64,000 nucleotides of DNA from an uncultured Ruminococcus sp. GTDB lineage: Bacteria; Bacillota; Clostridia; Oscillospirales; Acutalibacteraceae. Below are positions 1 through 9,396 of this stretch, piece by piece; position 1 is the stretch's first letter; every line of letters starts with the position of its first letter. The DNA is taken from NCBI GenBank assembly GCA_902765855.1, contig CACXBF010000007.1, positions 1-64,000 on the forward strand, in the 5' to 3' direction. The translations under genes and the position numbers were made by a program. The notes below the pieces were generated by a model. The model ran no database searches. It had not been told where the DNA came from and saw only the letters and a list, made by a program, of their open reading frames with translations.

Positions 1-59
1 TGGCTTTTTCAAGCCCTTACTCTTTAAGTTTTTCGCCGCTCTCTCGCGACAGCTTGTTT

Positions 60-88
60 ATAATATCATACCCCAACCCAAATGTCAA
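60..88 (-). promoter_or_regulatory. Strong sigma-A promoter firing leftwards, rRNA-operon type
   Basis: Read on the minus strand, TTGACA (83-88) is followed by a 17-nt spacer and TATTAT (60-65). The expected transcript leaves the window to the left. Its first 50 nt contain the pattern GCTGTCGCGAGAGAGCGGC and, at about 2-15, a GGCTT-GAAA-AAGCC mini-hairpin. A short G-rich leader after a perfect -35 and a 17-nt spacer is typical of clostridial 16S rRNA or tRNA operons. The promoter is seen directly; the rRNA assignment is inferred, because the gene itself lies outside the window. Confidence 0.7.
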
Positions 89-189
89 CACTTTTTTCGG
101 ATTTTTTTAAAATTTTCTTTAAAAAATTTTTACATACTAAATATAGCTTTTCAAGCGGTCTATAAACAGAAAATATAGTATACAAACAA

Positions 190-262
190 AATAAAAAAGA
201 AGAGCAGAGCTTACAAAGATTCGCATGAATCATAATAATGAAAGCCTGCCCTTAATTTTTTA
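190..262 (-). terminator. Probable terminator after the FN3-CAP gene
   Basis: Just past the stop codon the minus strand can fold as GGGCAGGCTT...AAGCTCTGCTC, with an inner GATTC-ATGC-GAATC stem, followed by TTCTTTTTTATTTT. The outer stem is imperfect, so this is a moderate call. Confidence 0.45.
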
Positions 263-269
263 GAAAAAT

Positions 270-3200
270 TTATCCGAAGAAGTTCTGTACTGCATACATT
301 ACCGAATCAGAATCAATGTCTAAATATAAACCTACTGAAATAGATGTATAATGAGAATTGAGTATATTTGCTCTGTGTCCAGAAGAATTCATCCATGCAT
401 TAACGATACTTTCTGCTGTCATATTTGGCTGACAACCTATATTCTCACCCATATAATTGCAAGTAAAATTAAACGCTGTATAAAATTTAGTGCCATTTGG
501 ACGAGTATGGTCAAATAAAGTTGCCGTTTCTTTTGCACGAAGCGCAGAACCACTCGCACCCTTTGAATTAACTGACAAAGTTTTTAAACCAGCCTTATTT
601 CTCTCTACATTTGTAAGTCTTATAATTTCACTCTTTATGTTATTTATATCTGTCTGAGAGAATGTGCTTCCCGTAATATTCTGATATGTGCTATATACAG
701 TTGAACCATTAATAGTTTTATATGTACGAATTCTATAATTATACTTTGTTCCTGATTTAAGGTTTCTATCTACAAATTCAAGATTATTTGAACCGCTGAC
801 TGTTGCAATAACCTTATAACTTGAATCTGTTGAAAGCTTTCTTTCCACCCTATATCCATTTATATTTTCAATCTGATTCCATGCAACTCTTATTGCTTTA
901 TCTGTCCTATTCTCTATTCTGAAGCCATCTGCGTGCATTGGTATGGTATAGGTAGTAAGCTCAGCGTAACCACCAATTACTTTCTTTCCTGAAAGTTCTT
1001 TATATGCAGCTACCCTGTAATATTGACTATTACCTGAATAAAGTCCCTCATCCTGATAGCTTACTATATTTCCACCCCCTACAACTTTTCTGACATAGAT
1101 TTCGCCTGTGCTATTACTTTTCTTATAAATATAATATCCGTCCGCACCGCTTACTGCTTTCCAATTAAGCTTGAGCGAATTCATTTGTCTGTTTGATGAG
1201 GTGAAAGATGTTGTTACATCAGGACAAGTTATCGCCAAATGTTCAATTTTTCCACCGATAAGCGTCGAATTATTATATTTCTTATAAGCTGCAACAGCAA
1301 ACCTATACTCTTTTCCAGAAGCAAGTCCTTTTGCAGAATATTTCAAAGTTTGGCTATTAAGTGTTGACAAAAGTTTATAACTTCCATCATCTTGAGCAAT
1401 ATAAATCTTATATCCATCTACTCTTGCCACTTCGTTCCAAGAAAATGTTATAGAAGACGTAGATTGTGTTTCCGTCTTTATTTTCGATGTCTTATATGGA
1501 TATGTACAGCTTGAAATTTCTGAATATTCCCCAAGATATTTTTTCTCATTAAGATCTTTATAGGCAGATACATGATAGGTAAATTCTGAAGCCGATGTAA
1601 GTTTAGAATCCGTATAGCTTGTTACAGCACCATTGCTTACAGTTGCAATCAATCCATACTTTGTTTTATCAGTTGTGCTTTGTCTATAAATTAAATATCC
1701 TGTTGCATTTTCTACTTTATTCCAAGAAAGTCTTATTGTTGCAGCTCCAGTAGGTTTAGCCCCCAGATTTCCAACTAATTCCGGCAATGTACAAGTATCT
1801 ATCTCTACAGATTCACTCTTTTTTAATACATTATCAATATAGTTATAGGTTACTACCTTATATGAATAAGCCTTTGATGGTTCAAGATTGTTGTCTGTCC
1901 AATAAATATTATCACTGTTATAGTTGTTTTCGTCACAGATAAGTCTCTTATATTCAGAATAATCTGTTTCATCTTCAGACTTTTTGTAGACAATATATCC
2001 AGATGCACCTTTAGCTGAACGCCATGTTAGCTTTATCGAATTTATTGTATTTTCATCTACCTTTAAACCTTTAACAGCAGCTGTAATAGTTTCTCCGCTT
2101 ATGTATGATGCCGCAGTATACTTTTTAGTTTCTCCTACAAGTTTATAAGCAAAAACTTTATAATTATAGTGTGTTCCTGAAAGAAGTTTTTCATCAACAT
2201 ATTCTGTTGTAGTGGCATCTAAACTTGCAATTCTGCCATAAGAATCTTTTGTATTTATTGACTCTCTGAAAATCTCGTAACCATCTGCACCAGCAGAACT
2301 ATCCCATTTAAATTTAAGAGAAGTAGCTGTCTGCTCAACAAGCTTAATATTATTTACAGTTTCAGGCAAAGTATATCTGTCTTTATAGACATATGAGCCA
2401 TAATATTATATTTATTTCCACATATAATCTTATAAGCCCTTACACCATAAGAACAATCTATACCCGCTTGCAAGCCTGTATCTGTCCATTCACCAATTTC
2501 CTGATTATTTATATCCTTTACTTTCTTGTATTCAGTTTCGTTATTAAGTTTTCTTACAACCTCATAACCATCTGCACCGCTCACAATTCCCCATTTAACA
2601 AGAATTGAATCTGAGGTCTGTTTTCCTGTAACAACAGTTCTTACTGTTGCAGGACAGGTTCCAACAGCGATTTCCTGATAATCGCCCTTATACCTAATAT
2701 CACCAACGGTTTTTATAGGTTGAACTCTGAATGTATAATTTCTTCCTGCAACAAGTTCTCTGATTACATACGATTTTGCATAAACACTATCTATTTTCAC
2801 AAACGTTCCCGGATTTTTAAAAGATTCTTGATAAATATCATATTCTGTTGCACCTGGTGATTCATTCCAAACAAGCTTTATTGTATCTGTTGTAACAGCA
2901 CTAAGCGTAAGACCTGTTACATCTCCAGGCAAGGTACTTACCGAAATTCCTATATAACTACTATATAAAATAGTATTATTAAATTTTTTAAATGCTCTTA
3001 CAGTATAATCATAATCCTTACCTTGCTCAAGCCTGTATCGGTCCATTGTACTGTATCCTTACCATTAACCACCTGTACTCTCTCATAGTCCGTAGCGGTC
3101 GTCAATTTTCTGTCTATAACATAGCCGTCCGCCCCGCTGACAAGTCCCCACTTCAAAGTTGTTGAAGTTTTTGTCGTACCAGTGGTTATAACCTTCCTGA

Positions 3201-4750
3201 CATTTGCCGGAAGCGTCGCTGTAGCTATATCCTTATACTGTCCCTTATAAGTTTTATCTCCTACTTCTTTAATTGGCTGAACTCTAAATGTATAGTCTCT
3301 GCCAGAGGCAAGTTCTCTTATAACATAAGCCTTAATTTTTCCATTCGTAGTGTTTCCGATTTTTACAAATGTTCCGGGATTTTTTGCTGATTCCTGATAA
3401 ATATCATATGTAGTAGTACCATCAGAAATATCCCAGCTAATCTTTATTGCTGTTGCTGTACGAGAAGCTGTTTTTAGATTTTTAACAGCAGAAGGAAGCG
3501 TGCTTGTAGGAATCTTAATATATCCGCTATAAAATATTTGTCCATTATATTTTTTATATAATCTTATGGCATAATAATAATCTTTTCCTGATTCAAGGTT
3601 ATTATCCGTCCATTTTTTAATAGATGAATCCGGTATAGTTTTAACACGCCTATAATTTTTCTCTGTCTTAAGCCTCTATAAATTTGGTATCCATTTGCAC
3701 CATTTACAGCACCCCAATTTACTGTAATTGATGTTTCGCCTATATCAGATGCCACTATCTTCCTTACATCTCCCGGAAGTGTGGATGTTTTAATCTCTGC
3801 ATATGTACCCTTATAAGTCTTATCCTGATAAGATTTAATTGGAAAAACTCTGAATGTATATTCTGTTCCAGAGGAGAGCCCCTCTCTGACGTATGTTGTT
3901 GTATTTGCATCTACTGTACCAACCCTTGCAAATGTACCTGGTGTTTTCTTTGATTCCTGATAAATGTCATATGAAGTAATACCATTTGCAGCGAACCAAT
4001 TTAAAGTAATTTTATCAGCACTGCGCGAACTTATCTTTAAATTTGTAACAGCAGATGGATTTGTACTGCCGGAAACCCATACACTATCACTATAAATTTT
4101 TTCGCCATTAAATTCCTTATATGCCTTAACAGCATAATCACAAGCAGTCCCGGAATTAAGCTCCGTATCTGTCCACTGAGTAGTTTGTGAACCATTTATA
4201 GTCTGTATAAGATTAGGTTCAGACTCAGATTCAAACCTTCTGTATATACAGTAGCCATCCGCATTAGTAACAGCACCCTATTTAAGCATAAGCGAAGTAT
4301 CCGTTATATCTGATACTATTACCTTTCTTACAGTCGCAGGAATTGTTATTGTAGAAATTTCCGCATAATCGCCTTTATAAATTTTTGAATCAACTGTTTT
4401 ATATGGTAAAACTCTAAATTCATAAATTCTTCCAGATGATAAATTTTCATTTGTCCAACTTGTATTTTTTCCACCCTCAACAGTAGCATATCCATAGAAA
4501 TTATACGGTTCTTTTGAGGATTTAAGATAAATATAATATCCTGAAGCACCTTCAGATTCATTCCATGAAAGTGTAATTGAATTTGTTTGCGAAGTAAATT
4601 TTAAGCCTGTAACCGCTGATGGTATATTATTCGACGCTGTTTCCGCTGCAGAAACCGAAAATGTGCTTATTGGTATAGAGGCACACGCAGAAAACATGAT
4701 AGCACTTGAAAGTAATATAGCAAATATTCTTTTTAAAATACTTTTTTCAT
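270..4750 (-). pseudogene. Decayed secreted protein: 14 fibronectin type III repeats plus C-terminal CAP domain
   Basis: When the reading frame is stitched together this is one protein of about 1,490 residues: signal peptide, 14 FN3 repeats of about 90 residues (recurring ADGYxIYRK, WTDTGL, GKDYxYxVxAYK), then a CAP/SCP domain (residues RPNG, GENI, SSGHRANIL; about 270-660). Lesions seen: TGG to TAG at 4278-4280 (a conserved FN3 Trp), and single-base shifts near 3675, 3030 and 2400. The start is also damaged. The ATG with a good ribosome site (GGCGGTG, 5 nt upstream) is at 4748-4750, but the six-A run after it leaves the frame one base short of MKKSILKRIFAILL. The in-frame ATG at 4769 has no ribosome site. 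The family usually mediates adhesion or wall association. A working protein is unlikely. Assembly or sequencing error is the alternative, but five lesions in one gene and none in the neighbours argue for decay. The longest intact piece is 270-2369 (699 codons: six FN3 plus CAP). Confidence 0.8.
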
Positions 4751-4808
4751 AAACACCGCCCCATTTCAATAGTGAAAATTAAATAAAATATATCACTTTT
4801 ATAATATA

Positions 4809-4836
4809 ATTATAGCACGGTTAAATAACAAGTCAA
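4809..4836 (-). promoter_or_regulatory. Promoter of the FN3-CAP gene
   Basis: Minus strand: TTGACT (4831-4836), 16-nt spacer, TATAAT (4809-4814), about 60 nt before the start codon. The promoter is intact although the gene is broken. Confidence 0.65.
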
Positions 4837-4904
4837 ATAAAGCTATATAATTTCATTCTTTTTATAATAATTTTTGTACATTTTCTCCTATAGTTTTGAA
4901 ACGG

Positions 4905-5120
4905 CTAATCTTCTTTTTTTATTTTAATATTTAGTAAATTTATCAATTGCTCATACTCTTGCCATCTATCCTCTCTAATAGGCATAACAGGATGCTTAAA
5001 ATCATCAAATACAAGAACTAATGCAGGAGCGATTTTATTATGCCGTTTTGTATAATACCAATCTATCAGCTTTCCCTCACGAATAAGCTTTTTGGCTACG
5101 CTATGGTAACTATAATACAT
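4905..5120 (-). CDS. Small conserved-type hypothetical protein (71 aa)
   Basis: The protein begins MYYSYHSVAKKLIREGKL and is rich in Tyr, Lys and Arg, with no membrane segment or signal peptide. I do not recognise a domain, though short proteins of this type (a hydrophobic LVLVFDD strand followed by HPVMPIRE) look like cytosolic conserved clostridial proteins. An upstream in-frame start at 5132 would add four residues. The ATG at 5120 is preferred because GGTGAT lies 5 nt before it. It stands alone between the FN3 pseudogene promoter and the terminator of the lipoprotein gene. Confidence 0.6.
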   Translation of the reverse strand: MYYSYHSVAKKLIREGKLIDWYYTKRHNKIAPALVLVFDDFKHPVMPIREDRWQEYEQLINLLNIKIKKED

Positions 5121-5163
5121 AAACATCACCAAATAAATTATTTCCGAAAGATATATATGTTAT

Positions 5164-5204
5164 TCAAAAAAAGGCTTGATTACCTTTTTAGTAATCAAGC
5201 CTTT
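5164..5204 (-). terminator. Intrinsic terminator of the lipoprotein gene
   Basis: Perfect 14-bp stem (5170-5183 with 5191-5204), 7-nt loop, then seven T residues on the minus strand, 25 nt past the stop codon at 5229. Confidence 0.9.
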
Positions 5205-5228
5205 AAAAATTATTTATTTAGTTTTTAA

Positions 5229-6155
5229 TTATTCAGCTGATGCTGATGACATCATAGAAGACATATCTGTCTGCTTATAATCAGCTGGAATTGTAAAGAG
5301 GTCAGCTGGAATTTCTGATGTAATCTCATTTACAACCATTTTTGTTTCTACTCCACTCATATTAACCTTAATACCAACAAGCTTCTTAGTTTCCTTATCA
5401 AAGTAATATGTCTGTTCTGTGCTAAGTCCGCTTGAGCTTGTCATAGAAACACCATCAGCAAGACTTACATCACTCTTAACTTCATAAACAACAGCATAGC
5501 AATCCTTACCATTGAAGTTTTCTACACTATCGCTAACATACTTCATATTCTTTTCTACATCTTCAGTTGAACCGAGTAAACCGCTTGTCATGCTGTCAAG
5601 AGATTTTTGAACATCATCTGTTGTTGGTGTATAGTATGCAACTTTATTTTTATCGTCAAGCATCCATTGCTTACCATCAGTAATAACAATCTTCTGGAAA
5701 CCCATCACAGAATATCCCATATCAACATACATTTTCTGATTAGCTATATCTGTTGCCATTACCATTGTAATTTCTGATGGAGTATCAGAGGAGCTACTTA
5801 AACCCATAGATGAAGTATCAACAGTCATATTTATATAATACTTACCATCTTTAACTATATCAATATAACTTTTTTTAATAAGGTCTTTAACATCTGCATT
5901 TGCAGAATCAGACTTACTCTCAGTCTCACTATTTGTTTTGCTTTCAGTTTTGCTTTCAGTTTTGCTTTCAGTTTTGCTTTCAGTTTTGCTCTCTGCCTTA
6001 CTACTATCTTTGCTCTCAACTACGGAAGAAGCTGAAGATGTTGTACCCGTTGCACTTTCAGGCTTGCTTGTTGTTCCTGAAGAATTACTGTTACAAGCTG
6101 CTGCTGAAAGAGCTAAAATTGATGCAAGAATTAAAACTGCAATCTTTTTTTTCAT
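5229..6155 (-). CDS. Lipoprotein with a Ser/Lys/Thr/Glu repeat linker and LolA-like domain
   Basis: 308 residues. A lipoprotein signal peptide (MKKKIAVLILASILALSAAAC, lipobox ending at Cys21) is followed by a Ser/Thr-rich linker. In the linker the four-residue unit KTES is repeated about five times (residues about 50-75), encoded by 12-bp tandem repeats at about 5937-5996. The rest (about 90-300) has the alternating beta pattern of LolA/LppX-type or DUF6612-type lipoproteins, such as MYVDMGYSVMGFQKIV and QTYYFDKETKKLVGIKV. It is expected on the outer face of the membrane. Function is unknown; binding a lipid or other ligand is only an analogy. AAGGAG lies 10 nt upstream of the ATG. The gene has its own promoter and terminator. 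Confidence 0.85.
   Translation of the reverse strand: MKKKIAVLILASILALSAAACNSNSSGTTSKPESATGTTSSASSVVESKDSSKAESKTESKTESKTESKTESKTNSETESKSDSANADVKDLIKKSYIDIVKDGKYYINMTVDTSSMGLSSSSDTPSEITMVMATDIANQKMYVDMGYSVMGFQKIVITDGKQWMLDDKNKVAYYTPTTDDVQKSLDSMTSGLLGSTEDVEKNMKYVSDSVENFNGKDCYAVVYEVKSDVSLADGVSMTSSSGLSTEQTYYFDKETKKLVGIKVNMSGVETKMVVNEITSEIPADLFTIPADYKQTDMSSMMSSASAE
5935..6000 (-). repeat. 12-bp in-frame tandem repeat
   Basis: The unit AAAACTGAAAGC (minus strand) occurs about five times with one variant copy, encoding KTES repeats in the lipoprotein linker. Such tracts change length by slippage without breaking the frame. Confidence 0.9.
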
Positions 6156-6209
6156 AATTTAATACACTCCTTAAAAATTTACGATAGATGTTTATTTTAT
6201 ATCATTAAT

Positions 6210-6238
6210 ATTTTACTTCAAAAATATCATATAGTCAA
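6210..6238 (-). promoter_or_regulatory. Promoter of the lipoprotein gene
   Basis: Minus strand TTGACT (6233-6238), 17-nt spacer, TAAAAT (6210-6215), 55 nt before the start codon at 6155. Confidence 0.7.
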
Positions 6239-6261
6239 TAGGCAAATTGACAAATTTAAAT

Positions 6262-6292
6262 AAAAAAGCGTAAGTTAGATTATAACTTACGC
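6262..6292 (-). terminator. Intrinsic terminator after the 269-aa gene
   Basis: Perfect 10-bp stem GCGTAAGTTA / TAACTTACGC (6268-6277 and 6283-6292), 5-nt loop, then TTTTTTAT on the minus strand. Confidence 0.9.
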
Positions 6293-6303
6293 ATAAATTT
6301 ATA

Positions 6304-7113
6304 CTATTTTCCTGCTTGTTGCTTAGCTTCAAGAGCTTCCATAAACATACCTGAACGCTTTTTCTTTGGCTTTTCTGGTTTAATTTTCTTTCCACGAAGT
6401 GAAAAAGCTGCAACGATAACCTTTTTATTAGCCTCTGTAAAATTTTCAAGAAGCATTTCACGCTTTTTTTCGTCCTCAATAGAATTAAAGAGAATATATG
6501 ATATAATTCCCTTAACATCAAGGTCGCCCATACTATAAATATCGTTTAATGACTTGGAAAGTTTTCCAATATTATTTGCACCTTCCTTTGCAACATACTG
6601 CTTAAAAAGTGGCAAAATCTTTTCTTTGGCAAAAGTAATTCCTCTAAAATTAGCATAATGTAATTTCTCATAAGCTATATCTTCTTTAAGCTCCGGAAAA
6701 TAATTTACCATTCTATTAGCCAAGAAAAGAGAATCAACATTTCCGTCATTATCTTTTTTCTTTTTCTTGCGTGTTTGTGTAATAGCCTGTTGCTTAGGAC
6801 CTTGAATTGTTTCAACAAAATCTGAAGCTATATTATCAGCCTCTCTTTCAGTATCAATCTCTGGGTCAAAGAGCCATGTTGCAACAGATTTCCAGTTATT
6901 ATCAGGCTCAGCACCAGACATCTCGCATTGGCGAAGAACCATACGCATTTTAGACTTATAATATACTATATTATAAGCCGTATCTTCACTTGTATAAAGT
7001 GCTGTAAGTTCTTGATCATTTTGTGAATCTACATTTTGTCTTTTATAATTCTGCTCAACAAGAGCTTTTTCAACCTTATCAGCTACTAAATCGAACGCAC
7101 TCTGTATTTCCAT
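6304..7113 (-). CDS. Conserved hypothetical protein, 269 aa, cytosolic
   Basis: No domain recognised. The N-terminal half (1-110) is mixed alpha/beta and runs into a basic Lys stretch (KKKKKDNDG, about 117-125). The C-terminal half is helical (about 130-245) and ends in a second basic tail (GKKIKPEKPKKKRSG). There is no signal peptide, no membrane helix and no obvious catalytic motif. The two Lys-rich patches could fit nucleic-acid or ribosome association, but that is only a guess. It lies downstream of galU with its own terminator and a hairpin separating it from galU, so it may be transcribed independently. Confidence 0.75.
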   Translation of the reverse strand: MEIQSAFDLVADKVEKALVEQNYKRQNVDSQNDQELTALYTSEDTAYNIVYYKSKMRMVLRQCEMSGAEPDNNWKSVATWLFDPEIDTEREADNIASDFVETIQGPKQQAITQTRKKKKKDNDGNVDSLFLANRMVNYFPELKEDIAYEKLHYANFRGITFAKEKILPLFKQYVAKEGANNIGKLSKSLNDIYSMGDLDVKGIISYILFNSIEDEKKREMLLENFTEANKKVIVAAFSLRGKKIKPEKPKKKRSGMFMEALEAKQQAGK

Positions 7114-7138
7114 TTATACTCACTCCCGATAGTTATGC

Positions 7139-7178
7139 AAAATCACCGACAAGCTTTAATGCAATTATCGGTGATTTT
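7139..7178 (-). terminator. Hairpin between galU and the downstream gene
   Basis: Perfect 11-bp arms AAAATCACCGA (7139-7149) and TCGGTGATTTT (7168-7178) flanking an 18-nt loop. On the minus strand the T-tract is short (TTTTGCAT), so this is a weak terminator or an RNA-stabilising stem for galU. Confidence 0.6.
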
Positions 7179-7226
7179 GATTATATCATATTAAAATCCG
7201 TTTGTCACTACTCAAAACCTATCAAA

Positions 7227-8099
7227 TTAAAGCTCTGAAGCAAAATTTTTGATATAAGCTCTGAAATCGTCTTTTAGCTCAGGGTGTTTAAGCGCAAGTT
7301 CAACAGTGGCTTCAAGAATACCGAGCTTATTTCCTATATCATAACGCTTGCCTGTAAAGTCAACGCCTATCATTCCAACTGTTTGTGCAAGAACTCTCAT
7401 AGCGTCTGTAAGCTGAATCTCTCCACCGGCACCGGGGGCAGTTTTATCAAGTAAATCAAAAATATCAGGTGTAAGAACACATCTTCCAAGAATAGAAAAA
7501 TAAGAAAGAACATCTGCTTCTGTTTTAGGTTTTTCAATCATATCTGTACAGCTATAATATGTACCGTCAAGATGTTCAACTTTGAGTGAACTATATTTAT
7601 GAATATTTTCTTTAGCAACTTCTTTAATTCCAACAACTGCTTTACCATATTTCTCATATGCTCTTATAAGCTGACCGCAGGCAGGGTCTTCGCCGATGAT
7701 AACATCATCACCATAAAGAACTGCAAAAGGTTCGCCAGAAATAAATGAACGAGCACAGTTGACAGCATGTCCTAAACCCTTTGTTTCCTTTTGTCTTAAA
7801 AAGAAGATATTTGCAAGCTTAGAAACTGAAACAACTTGATTATAAAATTCTTCTTTCTTGTCTTCAAGCAAACGACCTTCAAGTTCAGGAGAACGGTCGA
7901 AATAATCTTCAATTATATTCTTACCTCTGTTTGTTATAATAAGAATATCTGTAATACCCGAATTAACAGCTTCCTCAACGATATATTGAATAGCCGGCTT
8001 ATCTACGATAGGGTACATTTCTTTTGGCATACTTTTTGTTGCAGGAAGAACTCTTGTTCCTAAACCTGCGGCAGGGATAACAGCTTTTGTAATTTTCAA
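7227..8099 (-). CDS. galU: UTP--glucose-1-phosphate uridylyltransferase
   Basis: Makes UDP-glucose from UTP and glucose-1-phosphate, the donor for cell-surface glycans and glycolipids. The protein is 290 residues, the normal length for bacterial GalU. The nucleotidyltransferase signature GLGTRVLPATKSMPKEM (about 12-28) is followed by KPAIQYIVEEA, the GDD of the metal site (VLYGDDV, about 127-133), EKP (about 189) and GEIQLTD (about 224-230). The start is TTG with GGAAGTG upstream. The gene stands alone between two genes of unknown function, so the local pathway is not indicated. Confidence 0.95.
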   Translation of the reverse strand: MKITKAVIPAAGLGTRVLPATKSMPKEMYPIVDKPAIQYIVEEAVNSGITDILIITNRGKNIIEDYFDRSPELEGRLLEDKKEEFYNQVVSVSKLANIFFLRQKETKGLGHAVNCARSFISGEPFAVLYGDDVIIGEDPACGQLIRAYEKYGKAVVGIKEVAKENIHKYSSLKVEHLDGTYYSCTDMIEKPKTEADVLSYFSILGRCVLTPDIFDLLDKTAPGAGGEIQLTDAMRVLAQTVGMIGVDFTGKRYDIGNKLGILEATVELALKHPELKDDFRAYIKNFASEL

Positions 8100-8150
8100 A
8101 ACTACACTTCCTTATTTTAAAATTTTTATTTTTATATTGATAGATAATAT

Positions 8151-9206
8151 TTAGTGTATAAAAAATTGTGGCAGGAATGACAATAGCATATCGCATATAA
8201 GCAGACAAACTGCAAGTGCGTTATTTGTGCCACCTTTTTCCATAAGTTTTTCATTTAATTTTTTCTTATTGCTTTCATATACCTGTGAATCGTCAGAAAC
8301 CCCATTAGTAATTGCTATAGATTGTTCAGATTTTATCGCTTTTATCCGTTTAATAACAAATTTATAATATGACCTGTTTGCAGTAAAACCTATTATCAGC
8401 ATTATTACAAAATTCAAAAATGATAATGCATATGGAAGAATAGCGATAAGTCCTTGGTCAAAAGGCAACTGACAAATTGCATTAAAGAAATCCATAACAG
8501 TATATCCTCTCGGATATGCTTGGTTAAGATTTTGAGCAACAGTATTAAGAACACTTGCAGAAATAAAATATGTCGCATAAGTTATCGCCATTGCTAAAAT
8601 TGCCATAATTGCGGTTATTATTCCGCCAGAAACATATTTTTTTCTATATAGCATCCAGCCTCCGCCGAAGAGAAAGGCGGCAAAATTAAATCTGCTCTTA
8701 CCAGTATCTTTTATACGCTTGAATATTCCCATATAATATATGGTATTATTCTTAACATATTTTGAAAGTTCCTCACCGCTAACGCCGTCAAAATCTTCAT
8801 CTGGCTTAACACCTGCCATAAGGTCAATCTTTATCGGCGTACCGCCGCCAAAACCAGGGAATCCCTCAAAGTCCTGATTAGGATTACCACCGTTATCATT
8901 CATATTTTGATATTGATACTCTATAAAACTTCTTCCACACTGTTCACAAGCAACTGCGTTTTCGTCGTTCATATGACCGCAAAATTTGCATTTTTTGGTT
9001 TTAGTGTTTTCCTGTTCGTTTTGAGTATTATCTTCTTCATCTTTCCAAGCCTCATTGCTTCTATGCAAGTCAAGGAAAATACATCTTCCTTCCTTTTCAT
9101 AACAGCTTCTATGATATGGTGCACCACATTTTGGGCAAACAACTATATCATCATCAGCCTTGAATTTTTCGGAACAAATGGGGCATTTTTTTCCAGTATA
9201 GTCCAT
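8151..9206 (-). CDS. RING-like zinc finger plus DUF2628 membrane protein
   Basis: 351 residues. The N-terminus (about 7-45) holds CPIC...CPKCGAPYHRSCY...C, a RING/treble-clef-like zinc-binding arrangement. A second zinc ribbon follows (CKFCG...CEQCG, about 73-92), then an acidic Gly/Asn-rich linker. From about 165 the DUF2628 signature FAAFLFGGGWMLYRKKY leads into about five membrane helices, the last at the C-terminus. Proteins of this make-up are common in Ruminococcaceae and have no established function. The zinc fingers face the cytosol if the usual topology holds. A consensus promoter and a GGAGGGG ribosome site precede the ATG. Confidence 0.85.
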   Translation of the reverse strand: MDYTGKKCPICSEKFKADDDIVVCPKCGAPYHRSCYEKEGRCIFLDLHRSNEAWKDEEDNTQNEQENTKTKKCKFCGHMNDENAVACEQCGRSFIEYQYQNMNDNGGNPNQDFEGFPGFGGGTPIKIDLMAGVKPDEDFDGVSGEELSKYVKNNTIYYMGIFKRIKDTGKSRFNFAAFLFGGGWMLYRKKYVSGGIITAIMAILAMAITYATYFISASVLNTVAQNLNQAYPRGYTVMDFFNAICQLPFDQGLIAILPYALSFLNFVIMLIIGFTANRSYYKFVIKRIKAIKSEQSIAITNGVSDDSQVYESNKKKLNEKLMEKGGTNNALAVCLLICDMLLSFLPQFFIH

Positions 9207-9238
9207 ATTCCCCTCCTACTATGCAATTTTTCTATTAT

Positions 9239-9267
9239 ATTATACTATACTTTTAGACTTTTTGCAA
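9239..9267 (-). promoter_or_regulatory. Promoter of the DUF2628 gene
   Basis: Minus strand TTGCAA (9262-9267), 17-nt spacer, TATAAT (9239-9244), ending 33 nt before the start codon. Confidence 0.7.
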
Positions 9268-9328
9268 GTAAATATATAATTTTGCAAAATCTTCACTTAA
9301 TTCACCTTTTATAATAAAATTCTATTTC

Positions 9329-9357
9329 TTGCAATACATAAGAATATCACTTATAAT
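9329..9357 (+). promoter_or_regulatory. Promoter of the cohesin-type gene
   Basis: Plus strand TTGCAA (9329-9334), 17-nt spacer, TATAAT (9352-9357), ending 39 nt before the ATG at 9397. It is divergent from the promoter at 9239-9267. Confidence 0.7.
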
Positions 9358-9396
9358 AATTTCGTAATATAATTCTATAATTTGGAAGTGATTTTG

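Noticed and set aside
4278..4280. TAG in the FN3 gene read as pyrrolysine or suppressed stop
   Set aside because: The site is a conserved FN3 Trp codon (TGG to TAG) and the gene carries several frameshifts.
5935..6000. Possible CRISPR array
   Set aside because: The repeat is a simple coding tandem with no spacers of different sequence, and no cas genes are near.
5900..6160. Plus-strand frames made of Phe/Leu/Ser/Val repeats
   Set aside because: They are the reverse reading of the 12-bp KTES repeat of the lipoprotein and have no ribosome site.
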